Assembly: GCF_000003605.2 (NCBI RefSeq)
Contig: NW_003137822.1
Span: 227,095 to 261,558, forward strand
DNA from: Saccoglossus kowalevskii
Taxonomy: Eukaryota; Hemichordata; Enteropneusta; Harrimaniidae
DNA: 34,464 nt
Direction of reading: 5' to 3'
This document shows, piece by piece, positions 1 through 17,400 of this stretch. The translations under genes were made by a program, and so were the position numbers. The notes beneath the pieces are model-generated. The model ran no database searches, was not told where the DNA came from, and saw nothing but the letters and a program-made list of their open reading frames with translations. The first letter of the stretch is position 1; each line of letters starts with the position of its first letter.

Positions 1-540
1 CCGTACAAACCTCGTTCATGTAGCTAGCATAGTTATACCAATTCCCCGGTAGCCCATGCCCGGTGCCAATGGTGAATTGTTTATATATGCAAAAAAACAA
101 GCGGAAAATTGGTGTTTCAGTAATTAATGTAGAGACCATTAACATCAATATGTCAATAATAAAATGTCAAAAACAAATGAGATGCTACTGTAACAACAAT
201 TTTAGTGATAACAACTGAATATGACTGGCATTGTATGTACACAATCTACCACTGTGATGTTAACTAATATACATACAGTATCTTGGGTAAATAACTTTGA
301 TTGCATGTATAGCATTGTAATAATAAGTCAAAACTATTCAGCTTCAAGAAAGTTCAACCTTTTCTTCATATAGCTGGATATGTAAACAGTTTGTATGCTT
401 ATTTGTATTTATTCTTGAAAACCATCGTTTTCCGTGTCTCTGTGGAGATCGTGTGAATATTACATGAAAGCAATCTTGAAATTAAAGAAATCAATTAAAA
501 TAGTATCAAATATGTGTTAATGACGACGGCGATACAGTTA
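1..540. other. 3' flank of gene A
   Basis: AT-rich sequence downstream of the gene A stop, probably 3' UTR and then intergenic DNA. I see no ORF with family motifs, no RNA gene and no recognisable repeat here beyond the polyadenylation signal listed separately. Confidence 0.5.
408..413 (-). promoter_or_regulatory. Candidate polyadenylation signal AATAAA of gene A
   Basis: The plus strand reads TTTATT, which is AATAAA on the minus strand, about 130 nt after the TGA at 541-543. Position and motif fit; the cleavage site itself is not identifiable. Confidence 0.5.
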
Positions 541-6062
<5,522 letters not shown>

Positions 6063-6990
6063 GATGGTAAATGGTTCACTAAAAAAGGGAAGAGTCTTAA
6101 TCACCGGTTTGTCACGGCCACCGCAGGTGTGTACACTTTTGCAAACTTGAAGTCCCTGAGTGCACTGAAGTATTATCAGCGGTCACGTGTTCTTATGGCG
6201 TCTAAAAACACGCCCACATTTAACCTGCTTGAAACTCAAATTATGGCCCTGTTTGTTTATCACAAGGACACTATGAGGCGACAGGTTAACTATTGTGAGA
6301 TTCTTAACACGGAGCAGCTGATGGATATATTTATTAAATAAAGCTAACTATTTTTGTGGCAAGTTCTGGTGAATGTCACAACATTGAATTGAGCCAAGAT
6401 ATGATGCCATTATTTCGTGGTCCGTCGATATATTAGATTCAGCTCTGTCATATCATTCAACAGTAGTCAAATACACATACATGTATTTATATATTGTAAA
6501 TCACTAATGTGGGTCACTATTCATGGTTGGGCGGCAAACATTCCTAAAGCTGGTAAATCGCGGGTTCGTGTCGGTTACTGTAATCAGGTCACTTAGGTGA
6601 GATGGGGTGCAGTTCATGTCTACCTTTGCTTAAGCATAGTTGAGAATTACTAGTATGTTACAACAATCAATACTTTTATTTTGTATATTGTCCTCACTAT
6701 GCGTGAATGTATTCTGTCAGGCGAACACTAAATGTTTAATTAAAGTTACTGATAAACTTGTTTCGGTGTTTTAATTTCAGTGTACATTATACAACGCCAC
6801 CCAACACCATGGATTAGGTAAAATTGAGTGTATTTTTTAACTATTATAGCAACTTTGGTATTATATACCGTGTTTTATTTCATCACGATGACGAGGCAGT
6901 ATGTCCTGCCCTCAATGTTGACAGCCGTCCATCATCATATCCCGTGTAAATGGCCCTTTGATCGGCGCGCCACGTAAGTGCGAGATGTAT
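6063..6990. other. Upstream region of gene A (5' UTR/promoter, head-to-head with gene B)
   Basis: The sequence just upstream of ATG 6062 should hold the 5' UTR and promoter of gene A. No TATA box or clear core element can be assigned. A 70-codon plus-strand ORF at 6129-6341 has no recognisable motif and is treated as chance. Nothing else is identifiable. Confidence 0.4.
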
Positions 6991-6997
6991 GTTGATT

Positions 6998-7038
6998 CTC
7001 ATACTAGTAATACATTACTAATGTATTACTAGTCTGAG
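6998..7038. repeat. Perfect palindrome / hairpin
   Basis: 7003-7033 is a perfect inverted repeat with 15-bp arms (ACTAGTAATACATTA) around a single C. One mismatch outward, four further base pairs extend the stem to 6998-7038. A related TATACTAGTAAAC follows at about 7047. Possibly a footprint or end of a small palindromic element. Confidence 0.85.
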
Positions 7039-7219
7039 GTTGATTATACTAGTAAACAATGATTTCCCCCAAAGCCCAATGCGCTTTCCCAGTGGCAAGC
7101 ATAAATCTGGTCGCTACGTGCACTGAAAACCATCTTTAACTCATTGGATACGTTTTATCAACTCAGGAATTACCCAGTTGAACCTTGGTACATGTATTGT
7201 TGTTTTTTTCGTTTTGTAT

Positions 7220-7530
7220 ATACTAGGGGGTCCGGGGCATGCTCCCCTTAAAAAATGAAATATAGACCCTCTGTAACGCTATTTTCTGCGTTTTAAGGGG
7301 CAAATTTTGCTGACTCAAAGGGTTTCAGCTCGATTTTGGAGGGGGAAGCCCCTCAACATTTTTTTCGAGGGGGCGACCGCCCCTCTGCCCCCCCCCCCCC
7401 CCCATGCTGCCGCCACTGTTGTATACATACAGTATGGAACCTGTCGAGGGCACGACTGAGCTGCCCCGTCGGGCCGACGACTATCTCAGTCAGAACAGCA
7501 AAAACAGCATCATTCTAGTTTTCAATATTT
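7220..7530. repeat. GC-rich block, probable dispersed repeat, with C homopolymer at about 7389-7403
   Basis: The composition shifts sharply from AT-rich surroundings to G/C-rich sequence: GGGGTCCGGGGCATGCTCCCC-like start, a C15-class run, and CCCCGTCGGGCC further on. No protein motif. The look is that of a dispersed invertebrate repeat; the family cannot be named from this copy. Confidence 0.35.
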
Positions 7531-9180
7531 TTTGGTTTCAAGGTAAAGGAGCCTAGTAAATAAATTATAATATAGTAGTATGTGACGGAATTATGTGTTT
7601 TTACGCATTTTTAAACAACCCAGACATTCTTATATTGGCCAAGGTACAATTTATCGCGAAATCAAATATAATCTAGTTAGTTTCATTTATGAGTAGGCTT
7701 CTACCTTAAAGTATACAATGCATTTTCCCAAAGCTTCTCCATCAAGTCTTCTCGTTGCATATCGATTTACCCAATTATAACAGATACTGAATGTGAATGT
7801 ATACTACTCGTAGGTTGTCTGAATCGTCATTTGGCAATGACTCACTCTTGCCGATATTACATTGCCTATATTTTTATTTTTATACAAAAAATATAAGCAC
7901 AAATTAATCAGATCTTTAATGAGCAAGTCACGGTTCTTGAGATTACACACAGTGGACTCCGGGTTAGATTGGGTTGTTCAATTCCCTGCATTGTATATAG
8001 AGCGTACCATGTCCATGGGATGATCATCACTGTTAATTGTTGGTGCCAATAACCTTCAAACTAAGCATGTTTACCATTTCCCACTTATTACGGGGCATGA
8101 CATGCAACGATATAGTGAAATGTAGTACAACATAGGTTCGTTACATGAAAATAATAAAGTTAACCACATTTTATTTAAATTTGGCAATCGCGAATTGAGA
8201 GACTGCTCTTATAAACTCGTCTGTATATTTTATTTGTTTTTTGCAACAATTCAACAATTACCCCATCACAAAAAAATAGTTAAACAATAATTATTATTTA
8301 TTCTTTCATTTTGAAAAAAAATGCAGACGACTATAGTTTGTGTGCACACAGAATAAGCTAATATAAATAAATTATAATGTATATTGACAACATGAATATA
8401 TAATTACTACCTGTACATTTCTGAAAGGGTGCACGGGTGTGAGGGTAACAGGAATTATGATCTGCAAGAATCGCCATTCAGTACGACTTTGGTTTACGTT
8501 TCATATACTGTGTTACATACCCCTATTCGCGAGAGAAAATGCGGGGTCGCTCTCATCGCCCGATCGCACGGTTTCGTTTGAGGCCAGAATCACTTTGCTA
8601 GAACATTATATTTTGGCATTTCACAATGGGTCCCTCCGTGTGGTGTGCGTGTGTGTGTGTGAATTTTGTGAGCGGTGGTAAATCAGGTTATTCTAATTAA
8701 TTATATATCGTATCTCGTCGTCATTGTGTATTTATTCTATCAATCTAGACTATAGCGCTGACTGATTAAATTGGAATATGTATACTGTTTTTATTTTTAT
8801 AAAGTTTCGGGAAGTGCTATAAAAGGAGAAATATTCACTGTGTTTAATTACAAAAAACGGAGTTAGTATGTCCGTGTTTATTTAGTTTCATTTGAGCACA
8901 TAATATGTAATAATATAATATAGTGTTGATAATATAAAAGAAAAACGTATCATCGTGCGATATGCCTTCTGAAGCCTAAAACATTACGCCACATACAGTT
9001 ACAGTTGGAGAATGGCGTGAAAAGACAAGTGGTGGGCTTCACGGGCAGGGGCTAGGGGCAGACCAGTCACACAATCAGTCAATCTTCACAGCAACCAAAG
9101 AAAATAGAAGATAAAGTATTTGTCGTGTCTTGGCAGAAACAGATGACTAAGTCAGAGTTTTTTTGTTTTTTTGCCTCTGA
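7531..9180. other. Intergenic stretch with nothing recognisable
   Basis: AT-rich non-coding sequence. It includes a short (GT)n run near 8646-8660 and an 80-codon plus-strand ORF at 8439-8681 that runs into the GT repeat and shows no family motif. No RNA gene or conserved domain seen. Confidence 0.5.
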
Positions 9181-9184
9181 TGAT

Positions 9185-9240
9185 CAAACCACGGTTAACC
9201 ACAGGCCGGTGTTGAGGGACTGTGGGTTAACTTATCTGTT
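9185..9240. repeat. AACCACAG/GACTGTGG inverted-repeat element, copy 1
   Basis: Contains AAACCACGGTTAA followed by AACCACAG and GTTGAGGGACTGTGG (9211-9225). The last block is the inverse of the block at 9722-9736, so the pair could be the ends of an element about 0.5 kb long. The same two sequence motifs recur at 24767-24805 and 24891-24935. Confidence 0.5.
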
Positions 9241-9497
9241 TTTAGCTCCATGAACAACGCTTATTAATTATGTATAGTGATAGTGTCATTGTCCAGTGCA
9301 CTGACGAATACCAGCAACCCTTGTTGTACGGGCATTTCAGTAAACACCATTGATGTTCACCCTTCACTTCCACTGTATGGTAATTTCCAAACCATATTCA
9401 CCCTTTACAACTCTCTGTCACGCAGAATATAATCATTGATTACACTGCAATATTATGAAGGGTTGAAACTCCGACATGGATTACATAGATTACATCA

Positions 9498-9525
9498 TGG
9501 AGGTAAAAATCTTTTTTTACCTCCA
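9498..9525. repeat. 12-bp perfect hairpin
   Basis: TGGAGGTAAAAA (9498-9509) and its exact reverse complement (9514-9525) flank a TCTT loop. It sits between the two AACCACAG blocks. Possibly part of a non-autonomous DNA element. Confidence 0.6.
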
Positions 9526-9721
9526 CGATCACATATACATTCATTTATTGACACAACTGATAAAAAATAGACACAGAGTAGTTACTTTTACACATTTCAA
9601 GATTCACTGGCAATTGAACACACGAAAATACATTACAATATATATTTATAATTATACTCCTACTATACGAGGTGTTGCTGTGTTTATGTTTGGTTTTGTT
9701 TTTGTTTGGTCATATCGTCAA

Positions 9722-9752
9722 CCACAGTCCCTCAACTTTTTGAGGGATTGTG
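9722..9752. repeat. AACCACAGTCCCTCAA hairpin, copy 2
   Basis: CACAGTCCCTCAA (9723-9735) pairs with 9740-9752 with one G-T style mismatch around a four-base loop. Its outer block also matches the reverse complement of 9211-9225. Confidence 0.6.
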
Positions 9753-9894
9753 CCTCAACTAGAGATTTTCTCAGTTGTTCTTACTTTTGGATATGACAGT
9801 ATAAGATTGAATTCATCTTGAATTCCCTCTGTATTACACAAGTCACAAGTTATTTTTTCAACTGTTTTTGTTTCCGTGTACCGGCCTGATTAAA

Positions 9895-10215
9895 TTTTTA
9901 AATTGTGATTCCCAATCTAAATCTGCTTAGCTGTTCACGCAGTTCAATATTGCCAATGTCTGTTATGTAAGTTTTGCATTATGTATGTTCTTAATTTATT
10001 TGTCCCTGTTGGAGCGTTTGTTGTTATTGTAAATAGCTTTTGTCCAATGTGACATGAAGAATTATCCAAGTTGATTTTTTTATTTCCAGAATCCTTTACA
10101 TTTACTTTTGCGTTTGACATTTTTGAATCAGTGTTTATTATTATAGTTTGATGTATGAGTTGGGTTTTCACTTCATCGAACCATTTGTTGTTCATTCACT
10201 CGTACAGCTTCTTTG
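9895..10215 (-). pseudogene. Degraded LINE (non-LTR retrotransposon) fragment
   Basis: The minus strand encodes NNKWFDEVKTQL, then after a frameshift TYITDIGNIELREQLSRFRL, then stops. The order W-x-x-x-(V)K...TY...REQLSRFRLG resembles the region just before the terminal CCHC-like motif of many invertebrate LINE ORF2 proteins. Broken by frameshift and truncated where the adjacent LINE fragment's homologous motif (SKFRLSSH) begins. Identification rests on motif pattern only. Confidence 0.5.
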
Positions 10216-10361
10216 ATAGTAAGTTGTCTGTAGTTGTCACACGGCTGTAATATTTAAAGGGAGATGGTCGTCGCGTGGCGTTATGTTCGATATGGGACTC
10301 ATAGCGACGTACATATGCACACATATACATTGTTTGTTCACATGAGATTCGGACACGCGCT

Positions 10362-10474
10362 GAATGAATAGAATAGAATAGAATAGAATAGAATAGAATA
10401 GAATAGAATAGAATAGAATAGAATAGAATAGAATAGAATAGAATAGAATAGAATAGAATAGAATAGAATAGAAT
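10362..10474. repeat. (GAATA)n pentanucleotide repeat, LINE 3' tail
   Basis: About 22 perfect copies of GAATA. On the minus strand this is (TATTC)n lying directly 3' of the LINE coding remnant at 10598-10957, as expected for a LINE ending in a short tandem repeat rather than poly(A). Confidence 0.9.
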
Positions 10475-10957
10475 ATTGCTTTATTACAACGTTAAAGAAA
10501 ATTTGACAATTCTTTTTTTGGTTTCTACACATGTAGAAGGTAATGAGGTTAAAACAAACAAAACAAAAAGTGTGACAAACAAACAAGAAAAAGTAAACTA
10601 CTGTGGTAATATTATTTGCTCTCTTATTGTATACGCTGTTTTGATATATTTAATTAACCCCAGTAATTGTTGTCTAGTATGGGCATTCATAATACATATA
10701 AATTTGTCCTTGTTTTTGATACCATTGATGTTATCAAACAAGGAATATAATTCCTGTCTTTCATAAAGTACACATTCTGTGATAAAGTGCACTTCATCCT
10801 CTATGACTTGGCACTTGATGCATTTTCTGTCCTCAATATTTGTTTTTGGTCGTGTACGTCTACCTGTTTCTATATGTAATTTGTGGCTGCTCAGTCTGAA
10901 TTTGCTTAGAATTCTGATTGCCTGTCTATCATTAAGCTGAATGTTTTAATTTGATTT
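10475..10957 (-). pseudogene. LINE 3' end: C-terminal ORF2 remnant and 3' UTR
   Basis: Minus-strand translation from about 10957 reads NDRQAIRILSKFRLSSHK, then LHIETGRRTRPK, then KCIKCQVIEDEVHFITEC, ending with a stop near 10598. RFRLSSHxLxIETGR followed by C-x2-C...H-F-x3-C is the characteristic C-terminus of several invertebrate LINE reverse-transcriptase proteins. The frame is open over about 120 codons, so this copy is younger than its neighbour, but the 5' part (RT and endonuclease) is absent. Such 5' truncation is typical of LINE insertions. The clade (CR1, L2 or other) cannot be decided here. Confidence 0.75.
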
Positions 10958-11330
10958 CACAATCAAAACCGAGATACTACGATGAATGTGGCTGATCAGT
11001 AACATAGGTTACGTTCTATTAAGTTATTTCAACAGCCTGTGAAAATATGCCCACAATGATAGATGAAATCACAGGGACTCTGATGAAATATACAACCACG
11101 CGGGGTCGCACACTTCGCCGGCAGTGAAAAGTTCATTATTATTTTAATTATGTTAACCTATGTGTTGTTTAATATTAGTAATTCCACGTTAGTGTGATTT
11201 TACTTTTACATGGTATTTTAGACCTGCTCTTAGGTGTGTCCCCCCTTGTTGATGGAATTTGGTTCATCCCTTTGACGCAGTAAAATATGCTAATTTATTC
11301 AGCGCGAACTGCGCACATCGTAACAGAGCA
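10958..11330. other. Distal upstream region of gene B
   Basis: AT-rich non-coding sequence between the LINE remnant and the gene B proximal promoter. It contains ATGCTAAT (11287-11294), an octamer-like POU site by sequence, and ACATAAAAC near 11331 that could act as a weak TATA box. No gene seen. Confidence 0.35.
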
Positions 11331-11341
11331 TACATAAAACA

Positions 11342-11354
11342 AGGTCAAAGGGTG
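11342..11354 (+). promoter_or_regulatory. DR1-type nuclear receptor site (HNF4/RXR-like)
   Basis: AGGTCA-A-AGGGTG, two direct half-sites one base apart, lies 89 bp upstream of the gene B ATG. It matches the DR1 class bound by HNF4 and RXR heterodimers with one deviating base. Function is inferred from sequence only. Confidence 0.4.
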
Positions 11355-11442
11355 CATTTTATTACCGTGGAGAGATAGAGACTAGAATCAAGAGTGAAAG
11401 TGCTGTCTTTGAAAATATTTGAAATCGATCAAATTGCCAACT

Positions 11443-14400
11443 ATGTCTGACACCGAAAGAGATGTGGAGAAAGGAGAAGAAGTCCAGGAAACTAAAGGAG
11501 AAGAAAATGCAGAGGAAAAACCAAAGGAAACTCAAGAAGAGAAGGCACCCGAAGCAGAAAAACCAGAGGAAAACGAAGTGAACGTGAAACTGCTGCCAAC
11601 AGACGACGACGACGACGATGAAGACGAACATAAAGAAATAGATGCCGACGCCGTATACATCAAGGATGGTCAACTGGCCGATCCTGAAGCCGTGGAAGTG
11701 AAAGTGTCCCATGTGGAGCACCAGGGTCTAGGCAAAGAAGAGCTTATGAAAAGATGCAATACGCCGGCCTGGAAAGCTACTCGTATCGCTTTGTTGGTTC
11801 TGTTTTGGTTGGCTTGGTTCGCTATGCTGGTAGCAGTCATCATTCTCATCGCCACTGCACCAAAATGTCCAAGAAATAAAGAATGGTATCAATCGGGTGT
11901 ATCCTATCAGATTTATCCTAGATCATTCAAAGATAGTGATGCCGATGGAAATGGGGATCTGAAAGGTAATTTTTAATAAGCAGTATGGCATAGTTACCGA
12001 GGTTGTAAAATATTAACTCGTATTTCATGTAGCCACTTCAAAGTTGGATAGATACGGAGAGTGATGCATTTATTTTTAAATTCGGTTTTAAATCAGTATT
12101 TGCACTATTACGGCGCTATAAACTATTACAGATTTTTAAATTGTGTTGGTTTTTTTCGCTGAAGGAGAGCGCCAAAAATGCTGAACAGACGCCATTTTGG
12201 ACTACTGTGAAATGACTAATTTTCACTGGGTTTAAATTTCACTGATTACCATTTCAGGCATATTCAGTGGGTTTTAAATTCACGGTTTCGTCATTAAGAT
12301 AATGTGTTCTATGCTAAATTTTACATATTCACTGTGTTTTAATTTAGCGCATTTTTCCAGTCAGCGAAATAAGCTAAATTAAAACCCAGTGAATAATTAC
12401 CCCCTTTACAGTATTTGGTATAGGTCCGTGGCTGATGCAACTACTAATTTGCATTTGAATAGATATAAGCTTTTAGCATTTGTACGTATTGTATAGTAAT
12501 ACATGTATAGTATGAATATTCATAAGATGTTTTCAACTTTTGTGGAAATTAATTGGCTACTGTTTTGACTGCCTATTCTTTCCACACAATTGCCACAAAC
12601 ATGTATGTTTGAAGTGTACCGGTATGTATTACTCTGCGTTATAAATATTAATCATGTTTTAAAGAGGCCTTTCTGAGGTTGGATTTTATAGTTCTTTAGT
12701 TGAATTTTAGATTACTTGATTTTCTAATTTTCCTGTCCATATTCATAAATTTCATGTAAATTTTCATTGGCAATTCTGTCGATTCTATCCTTAATGTATT
12801 TTTGTTTTGAAACCTGCAGGTATTGAAAAAAAGATTGACTACCTCAAAGATATTGGTATTAACACCATATGGCTGGGTCAGATATTCCCTACTGGAAAGG
12901 CTAATAATATGGGACGTTATGCTACCAACTTTACCGCAATTGATGAAGATCTGGGTGATGAGGAAGACTTTCAATCTTTGCTGGAGAAGGTACATGCTGA
13001 AGGTAAGAATACCAATAATAATTATATATTTATCTATCTAGACATAATAATTAGTTTGTATGGGTATAATTAAATTAGTTAGATCTTGGAGTGATCAGAT
13101 ATAAAGGCGTTTTTGATTTGCTGTTTATAATCAACAAAATCAACTGCTTTAGTTTAAAAAATGCACTGGCATTGAAAACCAAACTTTTAAATATAAGTTG
13201 ACTCTTTATATCATTAGTGTGTTCAATTATGATGTCAGTTCATTAAAGTAGTTTTAATAAATTAATGTTTAATTAATTAATTCATTTACTAATATTAATA
13301 ACATCCTGGGAAAACTACTTTATAACTTGCATCATAATAAAACAAACTGATGGATTAATTTTAAAAGAAACAAGATTGTTGTAATCTTTGTTTATTTTTA
13401 GATGTCCCTCCTACAACAATGCTAAACAGTAGTGCCCCAAAACACAGATAGTTGTTCGTTCAACAACTTTATATTTCATTTCACACCCATACAGGTATGC
13501 GTCTGATAATGGAATTTATTCCTAATCACTCCTCTGATGAGCATTCATGGTTTGAGATGAGTCGACAGAGTGCAGATAATCAGTATAGTAATTACTATGT
13601 ATGGGAAAGTGGTTCCCCTGATAAACCACCAAACAATTGGGTAAGTATTAACATGGAAGGTAAAGGTCAGCTTGGAAGCAGTCAGTTTTACAGAGATAAA
13701 TTGACACCAAAATCTTGCATGACCTTGTGAAATAAAAATATTCTATCCAAATAACAAGTTTCCATGATCTTATCAGGGTCCTAGCATCATATTTCATACA
13801 CCACATGTTATTTTTGGACTTTACTCAAGACTTCATTGGTATGTTCCAAATAAAATTATATCATAGTATCATATTTAAGGTTAGTTTATCATGGCTAGAC
13901 CAGAAACAAAATTGTCAAACCATTACGTAAAAATGTTTTTTCAACAGTGCACATGTAATCAACTGAGCTTATCTGAAATGTTCTACATACTTCAGGAGAC
14001 AACAAGATGCGTTTTATTAGTTTTCAAACTGAAGCAATTTTACTGCAGGATCGGAGCAGTAAATCATCTACTTGTACTCGTCTATAAGTATTTTGTTTTC
14101 GGTATAACGTCATGTGATCTGTTTTGGGTACCTATGTGTACTGCAAGTTGCGGTCGTGATTTTTTTTCTGCAGAATCTTTCCCCCAGTCCTATCTTTAAT
14201 TAGCACCGGTAATACAATACAATACAATAAAACTTGAATTTATACTACCAGATTCGGCTGATACCCCGCCCTGGGTGATCTTATGGAGGATTAGATTTTT
14301 TTTAAAAATGTGGACCAAAAGATCACCCGGGCGATCTTTTGGCAGATATTACGAGGCCCATCTTGTCTGGAAATATAACCCTGCGTTGATAAAAATAATG

Positions 14401-17400
14401 TTTTGCATTGACCTCAAAAAAAATCATGCAAAGTATAAATTCAAAGTGTTTTAATACATTGGTGAGAGATCGCATTTTACGTGAACAAGGACATGCACTA
14501 AGAAGGAAAAGCAACTCGCTAGCATAACAAGCAGAAAAACTCTTTAGTGTTCGCTTTGAGCAACTTGTACAAATAAACAAAATCTTGATTATTTAAGCAT
14601 TGACAAAAGAATTAATAGTAAGTCTTAAATTTTGTTTCGTCTCCATGGTAAAAATCGACAACGTGCATATATTTTGTTCTCGGAACTTTTGTGACCATGT
14701 GTTTGTTTCTGTTCTTTTTCAGCTGAGTAGATTTGGCAATTCTGCTTGGACATATGAACCACTGCGTAAACAATGGTATCTACATACTTTCAGTGAGAAT
14801 GAGCCTGATCTTAACTTCCATAATGATAATGTCACCAAGGAAATCAGTGTAAGTTAATTGTATGCAGCATTTTGTCAGAACATCTTGAGCAAGCACAAAT
14901 TGCCATATAAATGCATTCAGCTTGGGCCAATTTTGGCTCCAGTAAACCTTCTGATAGCATATGGCCCAATTGTCAAAATGAAAATAGTATGTCAGAGATG
15001 CTGTTCCAGCTCAGCTCCAAAAGAGTTTGGTCGAATGTTGAAACATGTTCTGCCACAACCATATAAATGAATAAATAAACTATAATCTTATGTTAATTTG
15101 TGGGACAAAGAATCGTAGGTTTCTAAAATGCTGTAATATAAAGGTAATATATTAGTCTTGATAACAATATTGATGGTTCAAATGTAGCTGATTGTAATGG
15201 TAAGCTGATATCAATTGCTACTTGGTTATCAAAACAGTATGCTATATTGCAATACTGCCTTTTGAGTTGCTTTTTCATTCACAGTTGAATCATACATCAG
15301 ATTGATGCATATAACCACACAAGTAGACTTGAAAGCTCTTGTTATTACTGTATTCGTCTTCAGTTAAGTGCCACCTTCAATTAGGCGCTAGTTCCACAAA
15401 AACATTGTATTTTACACTCCAATTAAGCACCAGACATGATTTTGAGATATTGCATAATATCAATATCTCTGCCATAGGAACCTGTGGTAAAAGTGTTATA
15501 ATAGTGTCAAAATGGCGACTTTCCACTAAAATACAATCAATTTCTCGAAAAAAGGCTGGTGACCCCCAACTTTTTTTAGGTCACTATCCTTATATTGCCT
15601 TCAAGAACATTTTATTGCAAAATGAATAAATTCTGGGTATTTTAATTTATGAGTAGCATTTTACCTTAATACTTGTATATTATTTTCTTTGATAGAATGC
15701 TATGGAATACTGGCTAAAGCAAGGTGTTGATGGTTTCTACCTACCCTATGCGAATCAGTTGGTGGAACAAGCAACTTTTAAGAATGAGGCAGATAATACA
15801 TATTTCAAAAGCAATGTAAATAACACAGTGGTAAGCAAATAATCTCTCCTTGCATGTATTCATTGTATATTTTCATTTATGTAAACTATGCTGTTCAACA
15901 TCTTTTTATTTTGGATATTAGCATAAACATACATTTNNNNNNNNNNNNNNNNNNNNNNNNNNNNNNNNNNNNNNNNNNNNNNNNNNNNNNNNNNNNNNNN
16001 NNNNNNNNNNNNNNNNNNNNNNNNNNNNNNNNNNNNNNNNNNNNNNNNNNNNNNNNNNNNNNNNNNNNNNNNNNNNNNNNNNNNNNNNNNNNNNNNNNNN
16101 NNNNNNNNNNNNNNNNNNNNNNNNNNNNNNNNNNNNNNNNNNNNNNNNNNNNNNNNNNNNNNNNNNNNNNNNNNNNNNNNNNNNNNNNAATTCCTCAACA
16201 AATTTTACTTCTTTTTTTTTTTTTCGATATGAAATGTGAGTAAAATCTGACTTATTTTTATCGGGAGCGATTATTTTTGATCACTTGATCGCTTCAGTAA
16301 AAAAAAACAGACCCGCCATGATGTTTGTGAAACATTAGCATGTGTCCTTTGACCCGATGGATCAAGAATTCCATTAACCAATCAAAATGCCGCATGGTAA
16401 TGCCGGTAGAACCCGAAGTTTTTCGAATAAAAATTACATTGCGGAAGTAAAGCGATGTTGTAGCACGATGTGTTGGCATCGATTTCAATTGAAAACTGCA
16501 TGACAGCTTTCGAAAGAGGTGATTTGCAATTTTTAAAAGGTAAATTAGGTCTTGAAAGAAGAGTTTTTACATGATTCGCAATGATAACAGTTCAAATGTA
16601 TTTTACCAAATCACGCATTAAACACGTTGTTTTTTTCTTGAGTAGCGTGAACTGATCGTGAACTCCGATTTGACCATGTTATATCGAGGTGGAATTGATT
16701 TTGAAATAATTTTAGCTTTCAATCTAAAGACTGTGTCTATCGCAGAAAGTATTTACTTACAAACAAAGAGGTGCTAATTCCACAAATTTGACTAGCCGCT
16801 ACGTATCGTGCGACTAGGTCTATTGTTTATAAATTATAATCCACGACTGGCAGGATGCGTGTCGGTCGGTACGTAATTATACCAACAATCAGACAATAGT
16901 CCTCGTCGGAAGCATTTCCGTGGTGGTCACTAATTTTGAGTGACGGTCGGGGCCGACCGGCGTGGCGAACAAAGCTTTTTCACATCTGATATTGGCATCT
17001 CAAATATGAAATCAAGCGCCGAGGTGGGAACACATAGCGCCGAGGTCCCAAGTGAAGCGCCGAGATTCACAGGTATAGCGCCGCGGACCTCGGCGCTAAA
17101 AAGCCCTGGGGAGAACCCTGCATTTTTTGTGAACCAATGAGCTAACACAGATGTGACACATAGCCCTTGAGGTGCAGCATGGTGCAACTTCTTGCTGATG
17201 TAATCAATGATTTATTTTTCTTAACAGATTCCTTATGAGAGCTTGATTCATAATATTACAAGAGATCAGCCAGAGACTTTTGATCTGTTGGCAAAATGGA
17301 GAATATTATTGGACACGTACAGTGGTCCAGACAGTGATGATTACAAGTAAGAGCCCCTCTCCAAATACATTTATTGTATCATGGTATATTGTAAATGGAG

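Noticed and set aside
6530-6590. tRNA-derived SINE or tRNA (GGGTTCGTGTC resembles a B box)
   Set aside because: No convincing A box at the right distance and no cloverleaf stems could be drawn.
15347-15560. Another TACTGT-ended MITE near 15347 (TACTGTATTCGTC with AATTAGGCGC iterations)
   Set aside because: A left end and internal iterations are visible, but no matching inverted right end was found before the next exon.
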